From contig VSPN01000026.1 of the NCBI GenBank assembly GCA_009775355.1, positions 1 through 37,173 on the forward strand: a stretch of 37,173 nucleotides of DNA, in the 5' to 3' direction. Position 1 is the first letter of the stretch; the number at the start of each line of letters is the position of its first letter. The notes beneath the pieces were generated by a model. It worked only from the letters and a program-made list of their open reading frames with translations. It did not search any database and was not told where the DNA came from. This stretch comes from Muribaculaceae bacterium (GTDB taxonomy: Bacteria; Bacteroidota; Bacteroidia; Bacteroidales; Muribaculaceae). The position numbers and the translations under genes were made by a program. This document shows, one piece after another, positions 1-8,685 of the stretch.

Positions 1-163
1 ATGTTGATATATAGCGAAATAAAAATATAATTATTTTTAATTGTCTTTGCCGTGAGATTGTGCGGTTTCGTTTGTTTGCGTATGCTGCCGGCTGTGCGGA
101 TGGAAAAAGAAGCTCAAGTGCGAAATAAATTTATCAATATGCGTGAGATATGATAAATTTGAT

Positions 164-171
164 TAACTTTG
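164..171 (+). promoter_or_regulatory. Putative -7 promoter element upstream of the M6 protease gene
   Basis: TAACTTTG matches the Bacteroidota -7 consensus TAnnTTTG and lies about 105 bases before the ATG at 278. No clear -33 TTTG is seen at the usual distance. The rest of bases 1-277 is AT-rich and holds no gene I can support. Confidence 0.4.
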
Positions 172-277
172 TGGTCAAGTTGGCTTCGGTTCTTTGTGTG
201 AGATTTAAGCAGAATGTACTATTATGTGCAAAATGATATAAACCTGCTGAATATAGAAACCTAAAACCAGCTTGAAT

Positions 278-3136
278 ATGAACATATATAATTTGCGTCT
301 GTCGGCACTCCTGCTGTCGGGTATTTCGGTCGCGTCGCAGTGTCTTGCGGTTCCGGCTCGCCGGCAGCCGGTAGAGATACGTCAGCCAGACGGCACAGAG
401 GTGACGCTCACGCCTGTAGGAGATGAGAAGTTTCACTGTTTTCTGACTGAAGACGGTTATCCTGCCGACCGCGACGAGTCGGGGATATTCCGGCTTGTGG
501 GCAACGATGGCCGACTGACGGCTGTCAGTGTGGCTGACATGCGAGTTGAGAATCCGGAATGCGTCGGGGCGAAAGCCGGGATCATTCCGGAGAAAGCTTA
601 TGAAAACCGTCGCAAAGCGGCAATGTCGGTGTCTCCGTTTGCCGTCGGTCCGAAGCCGGGTCAACGCAAGGCGGCGTTTCAGGGAGTGTCGAAATGGGAT
701 AATTCCGACGGACACGACATTAGGAAATTTCCCTCGGAGGGCAGACAGAAAGTCCTTGTGATACTTGTGGCCTTCTCTGATCTGGACTGGAGTTTCAGCG
801 ATACCCCTTATGAAGACATGGTGTCAATTCTCAACGAACCCGGATTCTCGGGGTTCGGCTTCTCCGGATCTGCACGCGATTATTTCATGGAGTCGAGCAA
901 CGGTCTTTTCATGCCCGAGTTCGATGTGTACGGTCCGGTCACTCTGCCGGAGAAATGCGCGTTCTACGGAGAGAACCGAGGCGGTATGACAACCGATGCC
1001 AACCCTGCCCGCATGGTGCTCGACGCATGCCGCATTCTTGACGACACTGTCGATTTCTCACAGTATGATTGTGACGGCGACGGAACGATCGACAATGTCT
1101 ATGTGTTTTACGCCGGCTATGGCGAGAACGAAGGAGCCGAGTCATGGCGCATATGGCCTCATGCGTGGGATGTCGGATATTCCGCTGAGGATCCTCTCAT
1201 GGTCGATGGTGTGCTTGTGGGGCATTACGCATGTTCGAACGAACTTACCTATCCGGGCGGACAGATGGCGGGCATCGGCACTATGTGCCATGAATTCAGC
1301 CACGTGCTCGGGCTTCCGGACCTTTACGCCACTTCCTACACCGGATCTCTCACTCCGGGGCGCTATTCGCTTATGGATCAGGGCCCGTACAACAACAACG
1401 GGCGTACGCCGCCCCTTTATTCGGCATATGAGCGTTATGCGCTCGAATGGCAGAAGCCGGTCGATGTCACGTCGGGCGAGGAGATAAGAATGCTCCCTCT
1501 GTCGGCGCATGGCAATACATATCGTATTACTGTTGATCCTGAACGCCCGTGGGAATATTTTCTTTTCGAGAACCGTCAGCAGGAGGGGTTCGATACGTGG
1601 CTCCCGGGTTCGGGAATGCTAGTATGGCACATCAACTATGAGGAATCTCTGTGGCGCGCCAACATAGTCAACAACGACCCTATGGACCAGCATGTCGATC
1701 TTGTGGAGGCAGATGGCATCGGCGGGGAGCAGACTGACGGCGGAGATCCGTTTCCCGGTTCATCCGCAGTTTTCGGGTTCACTGCCGACGGCACACCGTC
1801 GTTTGTCGATTCGCGCGGACGCCGCACGCCTCTTGACATATCGTATGTCACCGAGGAGGCCGACGGTCTGGTTGTCATGACTGTAGCAGATGGACACGGC
1901 GAAGACTCGCGGCTTTTCATCGAGCCGCCTGTGGCCGCAGTCGACGAGACGGGTGGCGATTACTTCGTAATATCTGTTCCAACGCCCGCTGACAGCTACG
2001 GCGGCGATAGCGGGGCATCACGCATGGCAATGTCGGTTTTTGAAGGATATTATGACGAGGAAAACGAGGTGTTCGGAACGGTCATGTTGCCCGGTTACAG
2101 TTTCGCGACAATCGAACCGGGAAATCAGGTAAAAGTCTCGGGTCTTTCTCCGGTATCGGTCTACAGTGTGAGGGTCTATAATGCTGACAACCGCAACGTT
2201 TCCGAACCGGCTTCGTTTGCGGTCATGACCTCAGAGGGCGGTGTTCCCGGATCGATGCCCCATATCAGATATGAAGCTGACAACACTCTACGCTGGTCGG
2301 CGGTCGAGGACGCCACACACTATCTGCTCACGGTGGCTGCCTGCCGTGACGCAGAGGAGGCAATGACAGAACCTGTGACATTCAGCCAGCGGCGAGTGCC
2401 AGCGGGATGGGACTATATGGGTTCAATGAGCAACGGCGCGGGAACATACGGAGAATCAGCCCCGTCGCTCCTTATGAGCGAGCCGGGCGACTACCTGTGG
2501 ACCTCATCTTTTGACCGTGATATACGATCCGTGTCGTTCTGGGCACGCGCAGTCAGCGCGTCAATGGCGAGACTGGAGTTTTATGGCGTTCATCCGGGTG
2601 GGACTCTTTATCCTGTCGGAGCGGCGGATATAGATTCTGATGAAGGCGGGCTCATGTCTTTCATATTGCCGGGCGGAGTGCGCCAGATGGTAATCACTGC
2701 CACCTCCGGAAGCGGAAACGGAGTCTATTTCGATGATGTGACACTCTCGCTCCAGGGAGATCTTGCTGACAGTGTGAATCCTTCATATGACGGCCTGGAA
2801 ACCGGGGCGACATCGATTGAACTTGATGGTCTGGAGGAAGGAAAGGAATATGTGGCATGGGTCAGAGCCTGCGACGGGATCGTTGTCGGCGATCAGTCTC
2901 CTTGTGTGCGTTTTGTGGCGGCTCCGGGCGCGTCAGTACCGTTTGTGGCGGCTGCAGGATGTCGGTTCGGAATATCGAACGGTGTGCTTTCTCCCTCTGA
3001 CATGCACGCGGTCTATGACGTGTATACTCCCGACGGGCGGGCACTCGCAAGATCGCACAGAGGCAGTCTCGAACTTCCGTCGCACGGAGTCTATATTGTA
3101 AGAATCGGCACGTCCGTATCGCGTCTCGTCTGGTGA
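278..3136 (+). CDS. Secreted M6-family metalloprotease with type IX-like C-terminal domain
   Basis: Predicted zinc endopeptidase of the M6 (immune inhibitor A-like) family, probably exported. The ATG at 278 is preferred over an in-frame TTG at 272 because it opens directly on a signal peptide (about residues 1-25, hydrophobic LSALLLSGISVASQCLA). The zinc site is HEFSHVLGLPD at about residues 338-348, which fits HExxHxxGxxD (His338, Glu339 and His342 as ligands and base). An Asp-rich stretch DCDGDGTID near residue 265 looks like a calcium site. About residues 560-880 look like fibronectin-type and jelly-roll modules. The last 60 residues (VYDVYTPDGRAL, then GVYIVRIG) resemble a type IX secretion or surface-attachment domain. 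The length of 952 residues suits a multidomain secreted M6 enzyme. It stands alone between a short upstream region and the convergent aroK. The natural substrate is unknown. Confidence 0.85.
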   Translation: MNIYNLRLSALLLSGISVASQCLAVPARRQPVEIRQPDGTEVTLTPVGDEKFHCFLTEDGYPADRDESGIFRLVGNDGRLTAVSVADMRVENPECVGAKAGIIPEKAYENRRKAAMSVSPFAVGPKPGQRKAAFQGVSKWDNSDGHDIRKFPSEGRQKVLVILVAFSDLDWSFSDTPYEDMVSILNEPGFSGFGFSGSARDYFMESSNGLFMPEFDVYGPVTLPEKCAFYGENRGGMTTDANPARMVLDACRILDDTVDFSQYDCDGDGTIDNVYVFYAGYGENEGAESWRIWPHAWDVGYSAEDPLMVDGVLVGHYACSNELTYPGGQMAGIGTMCHEFSHVLGLPDLYATSYTGSLTPGRYSLMDQGPYNNNGRTPPLYSAYERYALEWQKPVDVTSGEEIRMLPLSAHGNTYRITVDPERPWEYFLFENRQQEGFDTWLPGSGMLVWHINYEESLWRANIVNNDPMDQHVDLVEADGIGGEQTDGGDPFPGSSAVFGFTADGTPSFVDSRGRRTPLDISYVTEEADGLVVMTVADGHGEDSRLFIEPPVAAVDETGGDYFVISVPTPADSYGGDSGASRMAMSVFEGYYDEENEVFGTVMLPGYSFATIEPGNQVKVSGLSPVSVYSVRVYNADNRNVSEPASFAVMTSEGGVPGSMPHIRYEADNTLRWSAVEDATHYLLTVAACRDAEEAMTEPVTFSQRRVPAGWDYMGSMSNGAGTYGESAPSLLMSEPGDYLWTSSFDRDIRSVSFWARAVSASMARLEFYGVHPGGTLYPVGAADIDSDEGGLMSFILPGGVRQMVITATSGSGNGVYFDDVTLSLQGDLADSVNPSYDGLETGATSIELDGLEEGKEYVAWVRACDGIVVGDQSPCVRFVAAPGASVPFVAAAGCRFGISNGVLSPSDMHAVYDVYTPDGRALARSHRGSLELPSHGVYIVRIGTSVSRLVW

Positions 3137-3151
3137 CAGGGCTGCTGTCTT

Positions 3152-3712
3152 TCAGGAGATGATTTCCGGGTGGGCGGCGAGAAATTTTTTTATGGATACG
3201 CTTATCTGGCGGCGGTCTTCAAGATCGTCACCGGAGAAGCGTATCGTCGCCCGAGAGTAGTGGGGCAAACGGGCGGTGAGACCGTCGGCCACAGCCTCGC
3301 GCACTTCTTCGGGAGTCTTTCCGGCCATAAGCGGACGGCGCGAGCTGTTTTCAACAAGACGCCGCGTCATGCATTCTGCCGACGTGTCGAGAAAGAGGGT
3401 CAGTCCGCGCTCAAGCATGTAGTCCATGTTGCCGTTGAAGCAGGGTGTCCCGCCTCCGCAGGCTATAATGGTGTTCTCGAATTCTCCGGCCTCGCGCAGC
3501 ATCGCGCTCTCGATGCGGCGGAACTCCTGTTCCCCTTTCTCGGCGAAGATGCGAGATACGGTAGTGTGGAATCTCTGCTCGATATAGAAGTCGAGGTCGA
3601 TAAACTGCTTTCCGACGGCTTGCGCGAGAGCCTTCCCGAAAGTTGTCTTTCCGCAGGCCATGTAACCGATTATGAATATGGGCCGAGTCATGGAGTCTGT
3701 TTGTTTTGTCAT
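3152..3712 (-). CDS. aroK: Shikimate kinase
   Basis: Phosphorylates shikimate to shikimate 3-phosphate with ATP in the chorismate (aromatic amino acid) pathway, in the cytoplasm. The 186-residue product has a Walker A loop GYMACGKTT at residues 16-24, the substrate-binding DLDFYIE (DxD), the CGGGTPC glycine motif, and a lid arginine in RRPLM, all typical of the family, as is the length. The ATG at 3712 is chosen because longer in-frame starts would run into the preceding DUF2752 gene. An internal ATG at 3691 is also possible. It is the last gene of the minus-strand train that starts with tolC and is convergent with the M6 protease gene. Confidence 0.93.
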   Translation of the reverse strand: MTKQTDSMTRPIFIIGYMACGKTTFGKALAQAVGKQFIDLDFYIEQRFHTTVSRIFAEKGEQEFRRIESAMLREAGEFENTIIACGGGTPCFNGNMDYMLERGLTLFLDTSAECMTRRLVENSSRRPLMAGKTPEEVREAVADGLTARLPHYSRATIRFSGDDLEDRRQISVSIKKFLAAHPEIIS

Positions 3713-3744
3713 GATATTTCGGAGTCGGTGAGACCGACCGGTTT

Positions 3745-4116
3745 TCAGATCAAATTGCGGGCGATGGTCCATCCTGTGAGAAGAACAACCGCCGAGACTA
3801 TTGCCGCCGGGGAGTTGAGGAGGGCGTAAAGGCGCGGAAACCGGGTTCTTGCCGAGGCAGACCAGAGCATCAGCGCGATCACCGGCAGAGCGCAGATCAT
3901 GAACGGGTTTGCGCTCCAGGCACTACGGAAGTCGCCGTGCAGAAGCGCGTGGAGCATTCGCTGGCTTCCGCAGCCGGGGCAGTCGAGTCCGGTCAGCGCG
4001 TGGAACGCGCATTTGGGCGCCCATTCCGATGAGGCGGGATTCCAGAAATAATATGCCGCCGCGATGGCTGCGGCAATGGCCAGTGCCGCCAGACTCAGGA
4101 GTTTGCTCCGGTTCAC
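3745..4116 (-). CDS. DUF2752 family membrane protein
   Basis: Small inner-membrane protein of 123 residues whose molecular function is not established. It carries the DUF2752 signature: a hydrophobic N-terminal segment, then CAFHALTGLDCPGCGSQR with its CPxCG motif, then HALLHGDFRSAWSANPF and two more membrane segments. The start is a GTG at 4116. That codon overlaps the TGA stop of the upstream CD225 gene in a GTGA junction, and no in-frame ATG lies closer to the conserved region. The overlap implies translational coupling. Longer versions of the ORF would lie entirely inside the upstream gene and are out-of-frame shadow. The CxxC motif suggests metal or redox chemistry, but this is only inference. 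Confidence 0.85.
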   Translation of the reverse strand: MNRSKLLSLAALAIAAAIAAAYYFWNPASSEWAPKCAFHALTGLDCPGCGSQRMLHALLHGDFRSAWSANPFMICALPVIALMLWSASARTRFPRLYALLNSPAAIVSAVVLLTGWTIARNLI

Positions 4117-4526
4117 TGCGGCATCAGGAGCGAGAGTGGCATATAGAGCGCGTTGACGATCACTCCGGCCACGATCGAGACGATGATCCAGATCTCGGCC
4201 TGACGCGAGGCGCGGCGTGCCCCTTCGTAGTCGCGGGCATAATAGCGGGAACTTACCTGCGAACTGAACACTATCGCCGCCACTCCGGCCGGCAGACAGC
4301 AGCATATAGTGGCCACGATGGCCCACACAAGATAAGTGGGCGGCATCGGTTCCTGCGGCACGCGGGGCGGTATCGTCGTGCCCTCCTGCATGACGTAGAC
4401 CGGAGGCAGTTCGTCGGGTCTTGGTGATTTCGCGGCTTTTTCAGCAAGTTCGGGATCGAAATCCATTCCGAGCCTGTCGGCCCACTCCTTGTCGATGTCG
4501 GGTCTGTTTTTATTTTCTTCTTCCAT
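4113..4526 (-). CDS. CD225/dispanin family membrane protein
   Basis: A 137-residue membrane protein. The N-terminal 60 residues are soluble, acidic and proline-rich. They are followed by PPTYLVWAIVATICCCLPAG, a loop with SRYYARDYEGARRASRQA, and a second hydrophobic helix (about residues 110-135). This hairpin with the double cysteine and the YxxxDYEGAxxAS loop is the CD225 (dispanin) fold, also found in eukaryotic IFITM proteins. The bacterial role is not established. It is translationally coupled to the DUF2752 gene through a GTGA overlap and follows the MsbA-like exporter by 48 bases, so it probably shares that transcript. The family call is firm and the function open. Confidence 0.87.
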   Translation of the reverse strand: MEEENKNRPDIDKEWADRLGMDFDPELAEKAAKSPRPDELPPVYVMQEGTTIPPRVPQEPMPPTYLVWAIVATICCCLPAGVAAIVFSSQVSSRYYARDYEGARRASRQAEIWIIVSIVAGVIVNALYMPLSLLMPQ

Positions 4527-4574
4527 GATCCGGATTTGTTTGGTCTTAGTCAGGTGTGCGACGCGGACAATGCG

Positions 4575-6413
4575 TCACACCTGCTGCATGTCAACGAGTT
4601 TCTTGTATATGCCGTTGCGGGCGAGCAGTTCGTCGTGCGTGCCGGTCTCGGCTATCTCCCCTTCGTGGAGCACGCAGATCCTGTCGGCGTTGACGATGGT
4701 CGACAGGCGGTGGGCTATCACGATGGTGGTGCGGTCTTTCATCAGTTTGTCGAGCGCTTCCTGCACGAGACGCTCGCTTTCGGTGTCGAGAGCGGAAGTG
4801 GCCTCGTCGAGGATCAGGATGGCGGGGTCTTTCAGGATGGCACGGGCTATGCTGATGCGCTGCCGCTGTCCGCCCGACAGCCGGCATCCCCGGTCGCCGA
4901 TCACGGTGTCGTAGCCATGTTCGGTCTCCATGATAAAGTCATGGGCGTTGGCGATTCTGGCGGCCTCGGCTACGCGCTCCATCGTGGCGTCTTCGACGCC
5001 GAAAGCGATGTTGTTGAAGATTGTGTCGTTGAAGAGGATCGCCTCCTGGTTGACATTGCCCATGAGTGACCGGAGTTCCTTGACCCGGAGATTCTTGACG
5101 TTGACGCCGTCGACAAGAATCTCGCCCTGCTCGACATCCCAGAAGCGGGGGATCAGATCGACGAGCGTCGACTTGCCCGATCCCGACTGGCCGACGATCG
5201 CCACCGTCTCGCCGGGATTGACCTGAAGCGATATGTTGCGCAGCACGTCGCGGTCGCCGGTATATCCGAAAGTGACGTTGCGCAGCGTGACTCCGCTTTT
5301 GCCCGACTGCGCGGCCGGGAGATCAGCGGGCTTGTCGGGATCGGCTATCGGGTTGACCGCGTCGAGGATCTTGTCGATGCGTTCCTTGGCGGCCATGCCC
5401 TTGCGGACTGTGTAAGAAGTCTTCGAGAGATCCTTGGCGGGGTTGATCATGCTGTAGAACATCACCATGTAGTAGATGAATGTCGGGCCGTCGATATCGG
5501 AGGTGTTCGAAAGAATAAGGCTGCCTCCGAACCAGAGGATGATCGCCACCGCCGTGGTGCCGAGAAACTCGCTCATGGGGTGGGCGAGCGCGGTGCGGCG
5601 GCTCACACTGTTGTTGATGCGGTAGAAGTCCTGGGTCTGGCGCGCGAAGCGGCGTTCCATCATCTTCTCGGCGTTGAAAGCCTTGATGACGCGCAGACCG
5701 CCGATGGTCTCCTCGGCGTTGGAGAGGATCTCGCCCCATTTGTTCTGCGATGCGAGCGACTTGGCTTTCAGCTTCTTGCCCACTGCTCCCATTATGCCCC
5801 CCATGAAGGGGAGCATGATAAACACGAAGATGGTGAGCTTCCAGCTTATCACGATCATCATGCCGAGACAGGCTATGATCATTATGGGGTATTTGACAAG
5901 CGAGAAGAGGCTGGCCATCACCGAGTTCTGCACCTCCTGCACATCGCCCGACAGACGGGCCATTATGTCGCCCTTGCGCTCTGAGGTGAAGAATCCGATC
6001 GGCAGCGACACGATCTTGTCGTACATCTCGCGGCGTATGTCGCGCACGACACCGTTCTGGAGCGGGATAGTGAAGAACTCGCTCAGGTAGGCTGTCATGA
6101 CCTTGAGCAGACACGTCACGACGAGCGTTATGCCGAGCATGGCGAGCGTGAACGAGGCTCCCCGGCTCTCGATCATGTTGCCCATGAAGGCGTAGAAATT
6201 GTTGATCACCACATCCTTGGCCGATGCGTCGCCCCATGCCATGTGTGCGTATTGCGTGTCGCTGAGCCCGAACAGCATCTGCAGGATCGGGATGATGAAC
6301 GCGAACGAGAAGAGCGTGAAGAACGCGGTGAGAAGGTTGAAGAGTATGCTGAGCGCTATGTCGCGCTTGTAGGGAGAGGCGTATCGTTTCAGGAAAGATA
6401 TGAGTTCTTTCAT
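4575..6413 (-). CDS. MsbA-like ABC exporter (fused permease and ATPase)
   Basis: A 612-residue half transporter. Residues 1-330 form a six-helix exporter membrane domain and the C-terminal 240 residues the ATPase. The ATPase shows Walker A GQSGSGKST (residues 408-416), signature LSGGQRQR (LSGGQ at 512-516), Walker B ILILDEATSALD (Asp536, Glu537) and the switch histidine in IAHRLSTI. Length and order match MsbA and other lipid or multidrug flippases that work as dimers. Because the upstream neighbour is an LpxL-like lipid A acyltransferase, a role in flipping lipid A or another lipid is a reasonable inference. The drug-export alternative cannot be excluded from sequence. A likely promoter of its own lies at 6469-6476. 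Confidence 0.9.
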   Translation of the reverse strand: MKELISFLKRYASPYKRDIALSILFNLLTAFFTLFSFAFIIPILQMLFGLSDTQYAHMAWGDASAKDVVINNFYAFMGNMIESRGASFTLAMLGITLVVTCLLKVMTAYLSEFFTIPLQNGVVRDIRREMYDKIVSLPIGFFTSERKGDIMARLSGDVQEVQNSVMASLFSLVKYPIMIIACLGMMIVISWKLTIFVFIMLPFMGGIMGAVGKKLKAKSLASQNKWGEILSNAEETIGGLRVIKAFNAEKMMERRFARQTQDFYRINNSVSRRTALAHPMSEFLGTTAVAIILWFGGSLILSNTSDIDGPTFIYYMVMFYSMINPAKDLSKTSYTVRKGMAAKERIDKILDAVNPIADPDKPADLPAAQSGKSGVTLRNVTFGYTGDRDVLRNISLQVNPGETVAIVGQSGSGKSTLVDLIPRFWDVEQGEILVDGVNVKNLRVKELRSLMGNVNQEAILFNDTIFNNIAFGVEDATMERVAEAARIANAHDFIMETEHGYDTVIGDRGCRLSGGQRQRISIARAILKDPAILILDEATSALDTESERLVQEALDKLMKDRTTIVIAHRLSTIVNADRICVLHEGEIAETGTHDELLARNGIYKKLVDMQQV

Positions 6414-6468
6414 AAGTAAGTGCTTGTGTGGACCGGAGTCGCGATGACGCCGGGTCCTGTTCGGACTG

Positions 6469-6476
6469 CAAAGTTA
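6469..6476 (-). promoter_or_regulatory. Putative -7 promoter for the MsbA-like gene
   Basis: On the minus strand TAACTTTG matches TAnnTTTG, inside the 111-base gap after the acyltransferase gene and about 55 bases before the exporter ATG at 6413. No strong -33 element is seen. It suggests that the exporter and the genes behind it can be transcribed separately from the efflux genes. Confidence 0.45.
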
Positions 6477-6524
6477 ATCAATGTCGGCGAAAAATCCTAA
6501 AACGTGCTGTTACGGGCCGCAATG

Positions 6525-7460
6525 TCAGAGCCGCGAAAGACGACTTTCCGCCTGGTTCCCCCAATACTCCATGAAGTCTGCCCGGCTCCGCTTCCAGCGG
6601 CGGTGACTCCAGAGCCAGTATTGCGGAGCCTCGCGGATATTGGCTTCGAGAAGCTCGAAATAGCGGCGTGTAATTGAGAATGTCTCCTCCTTCTTCGGCT
6701 GCGAGGTGATGTTGACGAACCGCAGCGCGTATTCTCCCCGGCGCGGGCGCGACATGTGGCAGAAAAGCACCTCGGAGTCGAGAAACCTCGCTATGCGTTC
6801 GGGTCCGGTGTAGACGCCGGTGTCGTGGTTGAGGAAATCGACGAAGAGATGCACGTCGAGCCAGGGTGCCTGGTCGGCTATGAAGCCTGTCACCGACGGC
6901 CGACCCTCCTTCTTCCATCCGATCAGGCTCCGCATTATGTCGGCCATCTCGATGTTGTTGGCCCCGAACCGGGTGCGTATCTTCATGAAGATGCGATCCA
7001 TGACGTGCGAATGCAGATGGTGGTAGACCTGCGCGCACGTGGTGTCAGGAGCGAACCGCAGCGGTAGCGAGCTGACCCATTCCCAGTTGCAGTAATGCCC
7101 GAGCAGAAGGGTGACACTCCGGCCCTGCGCCACAGCCGCGTCGACGGCTTCAGGATTTTCCACGCGCAGCCTCCGGCGCATGTCGGCCTCGCTCATGTCG
7201 AGCAGCTTGACGGTCTCGAAAGCGTAGTCGGTGAGAAAGCGGTAGAATCCGCGGGCGATGCTGCTGATCTCCTCCCGGCTCTTCTCGGGGAAAGATGAAG
7301 ACAGGTTCGCCTCGACGACCCGGCGTCGGTAGCGTATCACGCTGTGAAGCAGCATCGACACGAAGTTGGAGAAGGCATACAGCAGTCGCAGCGGAATAAG
7401 CGACATTCCCCTCAGCAGCGCATATGTAAGACGGTACAGTATCTTTTCTGAAAGCTTCAT
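6525..7460 (-). CDS. LpxL/HtrB-like lysophospholipid (lipid A) acyltransferase
   Basis: A 311-residue inner-membrane acyltransferase, predicted to add a secondary acyl chain to lipid A or a related lipid. There is an N-terminal hydrophobic helix (about residues 5-35, with LYAFSNFVSMLLHSVIRYRR). The catalytic HxxxxE-type motif is in LLGHYCNWEW (about residues 120-130). A second conserved block, DTGVYTGPERIARFLDSEV, lies near residue 215. These fit the LpxL/LpxM family in length and order. The ATG at 7460 overlaps the stop of the upstream ABC-2 permease in an ATGA junction, which indicates translational coupling to the efflux operon. The acyl donor and position are not predictable here. Confidence 0.88.
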   Translation of the reverse strand: MKLSEKILYRLTYALLRGMSLIPLRLLYAFSNFVSMLLHSVIRYRRRVVEANLSSSFPEKSREEISSIARGFYRFLTDYAFETVKLLDMSEADMRRRLRVENPEAVDAAVAQGRSVTLLLGHYCNWEWVSSLPLRFAPDTTCAQVYHHLHSHVMDRIFMKIRTRFGANNIEMADIMRSLIGWKKEGRPSVTGFIADQAPWLDVHLFVDFLNHDTGVYTGPERIARFLDSEVLFCHMSRPRRGEYALRFVNITSQPKKEETFSITRRYFELLEANIREAPQYWLWSHRRWKRSRADFMEYWGNQAESRLSRL

Positions 7461-8683
7461 GATCTGGTCGGCAGTACTTCCTTATCAACGGACTTTCGTG
7501 ATTTTCCGTATATGGCAGGAAGCACGCACCATCGCTGGGCGCAGTATCCGGCGGTGAGCCATCCGGCTGCGTTGAGCCAGAGCATAAGATACTCGTGGCG
7601 CACCTGCCAGAGAGCTGCGCCATTGGAGTTCATCTTCACGAAACCTTCGACGGCCCATGTGGCCGGGCAAATGTCTGACATCGCCTTCCAGACGCCATAC
7701 ATGTCATAGCGTGGCCAGATCAGACCCGACAGCAACAGGAAGATCAGTGATGTGACAACCCAGCTCACAAACACCGACTCACGTTCGGTGGTGAAGGCCT
7801 GAAGCACGAAGCCGATGCCGAAACATGCCGCCAGCATCGGCATAAGGAACGCCATCTCCTCAAGAAGATTGCCCTCCATCGGGAAGCGGAACATGAGCGG
7901 CACATAGTGGATCATGTAGAGAGCCGGCAGTGCGAGCAGAGTCGAGTAGCAGAGCATCTGGCCGATCATGGTGGCCGGTATGTAGCGGGCGTTGTTGTGA
8001 GGGTTGTAGCCGATTGCCGATGCCTTCTCCCGGCGCGCTCCTCCCGCCATGCCCAAAGCGAGCACGATGCACTGGTGGAGTATGAGTATCAGCACGCCCG
8101 GCATGATGAACGAGTCGAAGCCGTTGCGGATGTTGCCCATAGAGATGTTTTCGATCGGGAGCAGGTCTTCGGTCACGACAGTCTCGGCGAGCGGGGCGAC
8201 AAGGTCGATTTTTTCAGTGAGCAGTTCCCCCCCCATCGACTGCATCACTTCGGTGGCGGCGACAAGAAATCCGCGGTAGCGCAGCAGCAGCGACATGTCG
8301 CAATACATCGCGGCCGACGCAGACTCCGACCGTCCTATCTTCCGGCCGAAACCGCCCGGTATCTCAAGAATGGCGAAGCACTTGTGGCTGTCCATCGCCC
8401 TGCGGGCTTCAGGAAGATCTGCGGCATAGCCAATGACGCGGGCCTGGTCGCATGCGTCGATCTCGCGCACAAGCCGGCGGCTGAGCGGCGAACGGTCGTT
8501 GTCGACCACCACCATCGGCACATCCTTCACAAGCTCCGGATTGTAGATGAGTGAATATATCACCGGGTAGGCCAGCGGCAGGAATGTCAGGAACAGTATT
8601 ATGCCCGGATCCCTCAGCACGAGCCTGAACTCGCGGCAGTAGACCCTGAATATTCCTCCGAAAAACTCTCTGATTCTTTTCAT
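7457..8683 (-). CDS. ABC-2 type permease (efflux, second copy)
   Basis: A 408-residue integral membrane protein of the ABC-2/YhgE-like class. The start is taken at 8683 (MKRIREFFGGIFRVYCREFRL), because the longer frame overlaps the previous gene completely. It has one N-terminal membrane helix (about residues 24-45), a large periplasmic domain (about 46-175, with VVVDNDRSPLSRRLVREID), then five or six membrane helices, which is the usual YbhR/YbhS-like layout. It begins 2 bases after the stop of the first permease and overlaps the acyltransferase start by 4 bases. With its partner it probably forms the inner-membrane channel of a tripartite exporter. No ATPase is encoded beside it. The substrate is unknown. 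Confidence 0.85.
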   Translation of the reverse strand: MKRIREFFGGIFRVYCREFRLVLRDPGIILFLTFLPLAYPVIYSLIYNPELVKDVPMVVVDNDRSPLSRRLVREIDACDQARVIGYAADLPEARRAMDSHKCFAILEIPGGFGRKIGRSESASAAMYCDMSLLLRYRGFLVAATEVMQSMGGELLTEKIDLVAPLAETVVTEDLLPIENISMGNIRNGFDSFIMPGVLILILHQCIVLALGMAGGARREKASAIGYNPHNNARYIPATMIGQMLCYSTLLALPALYMIHYVPLMFRFPMEGNLLEEMAFLMPMLAACFGIGFVLQAFTTERESVFVSWVVTSLIFLLLSGLIWPRYDMYGVWKAMSDICPATWAVEGFVKMNSNGAALWQVRHEYLMLWLNAAGWLTAGYCAQRWCVLPAIYGKSRKSVDKEVLPTRS

Positions 8684-8685
8684 TG

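Noticed and set aside
134..715. Minus-strand open frame over the start of the M6 gene
   Set aside because: Arg-rich shadow of a clear coding sequence, with no recognisable domain.
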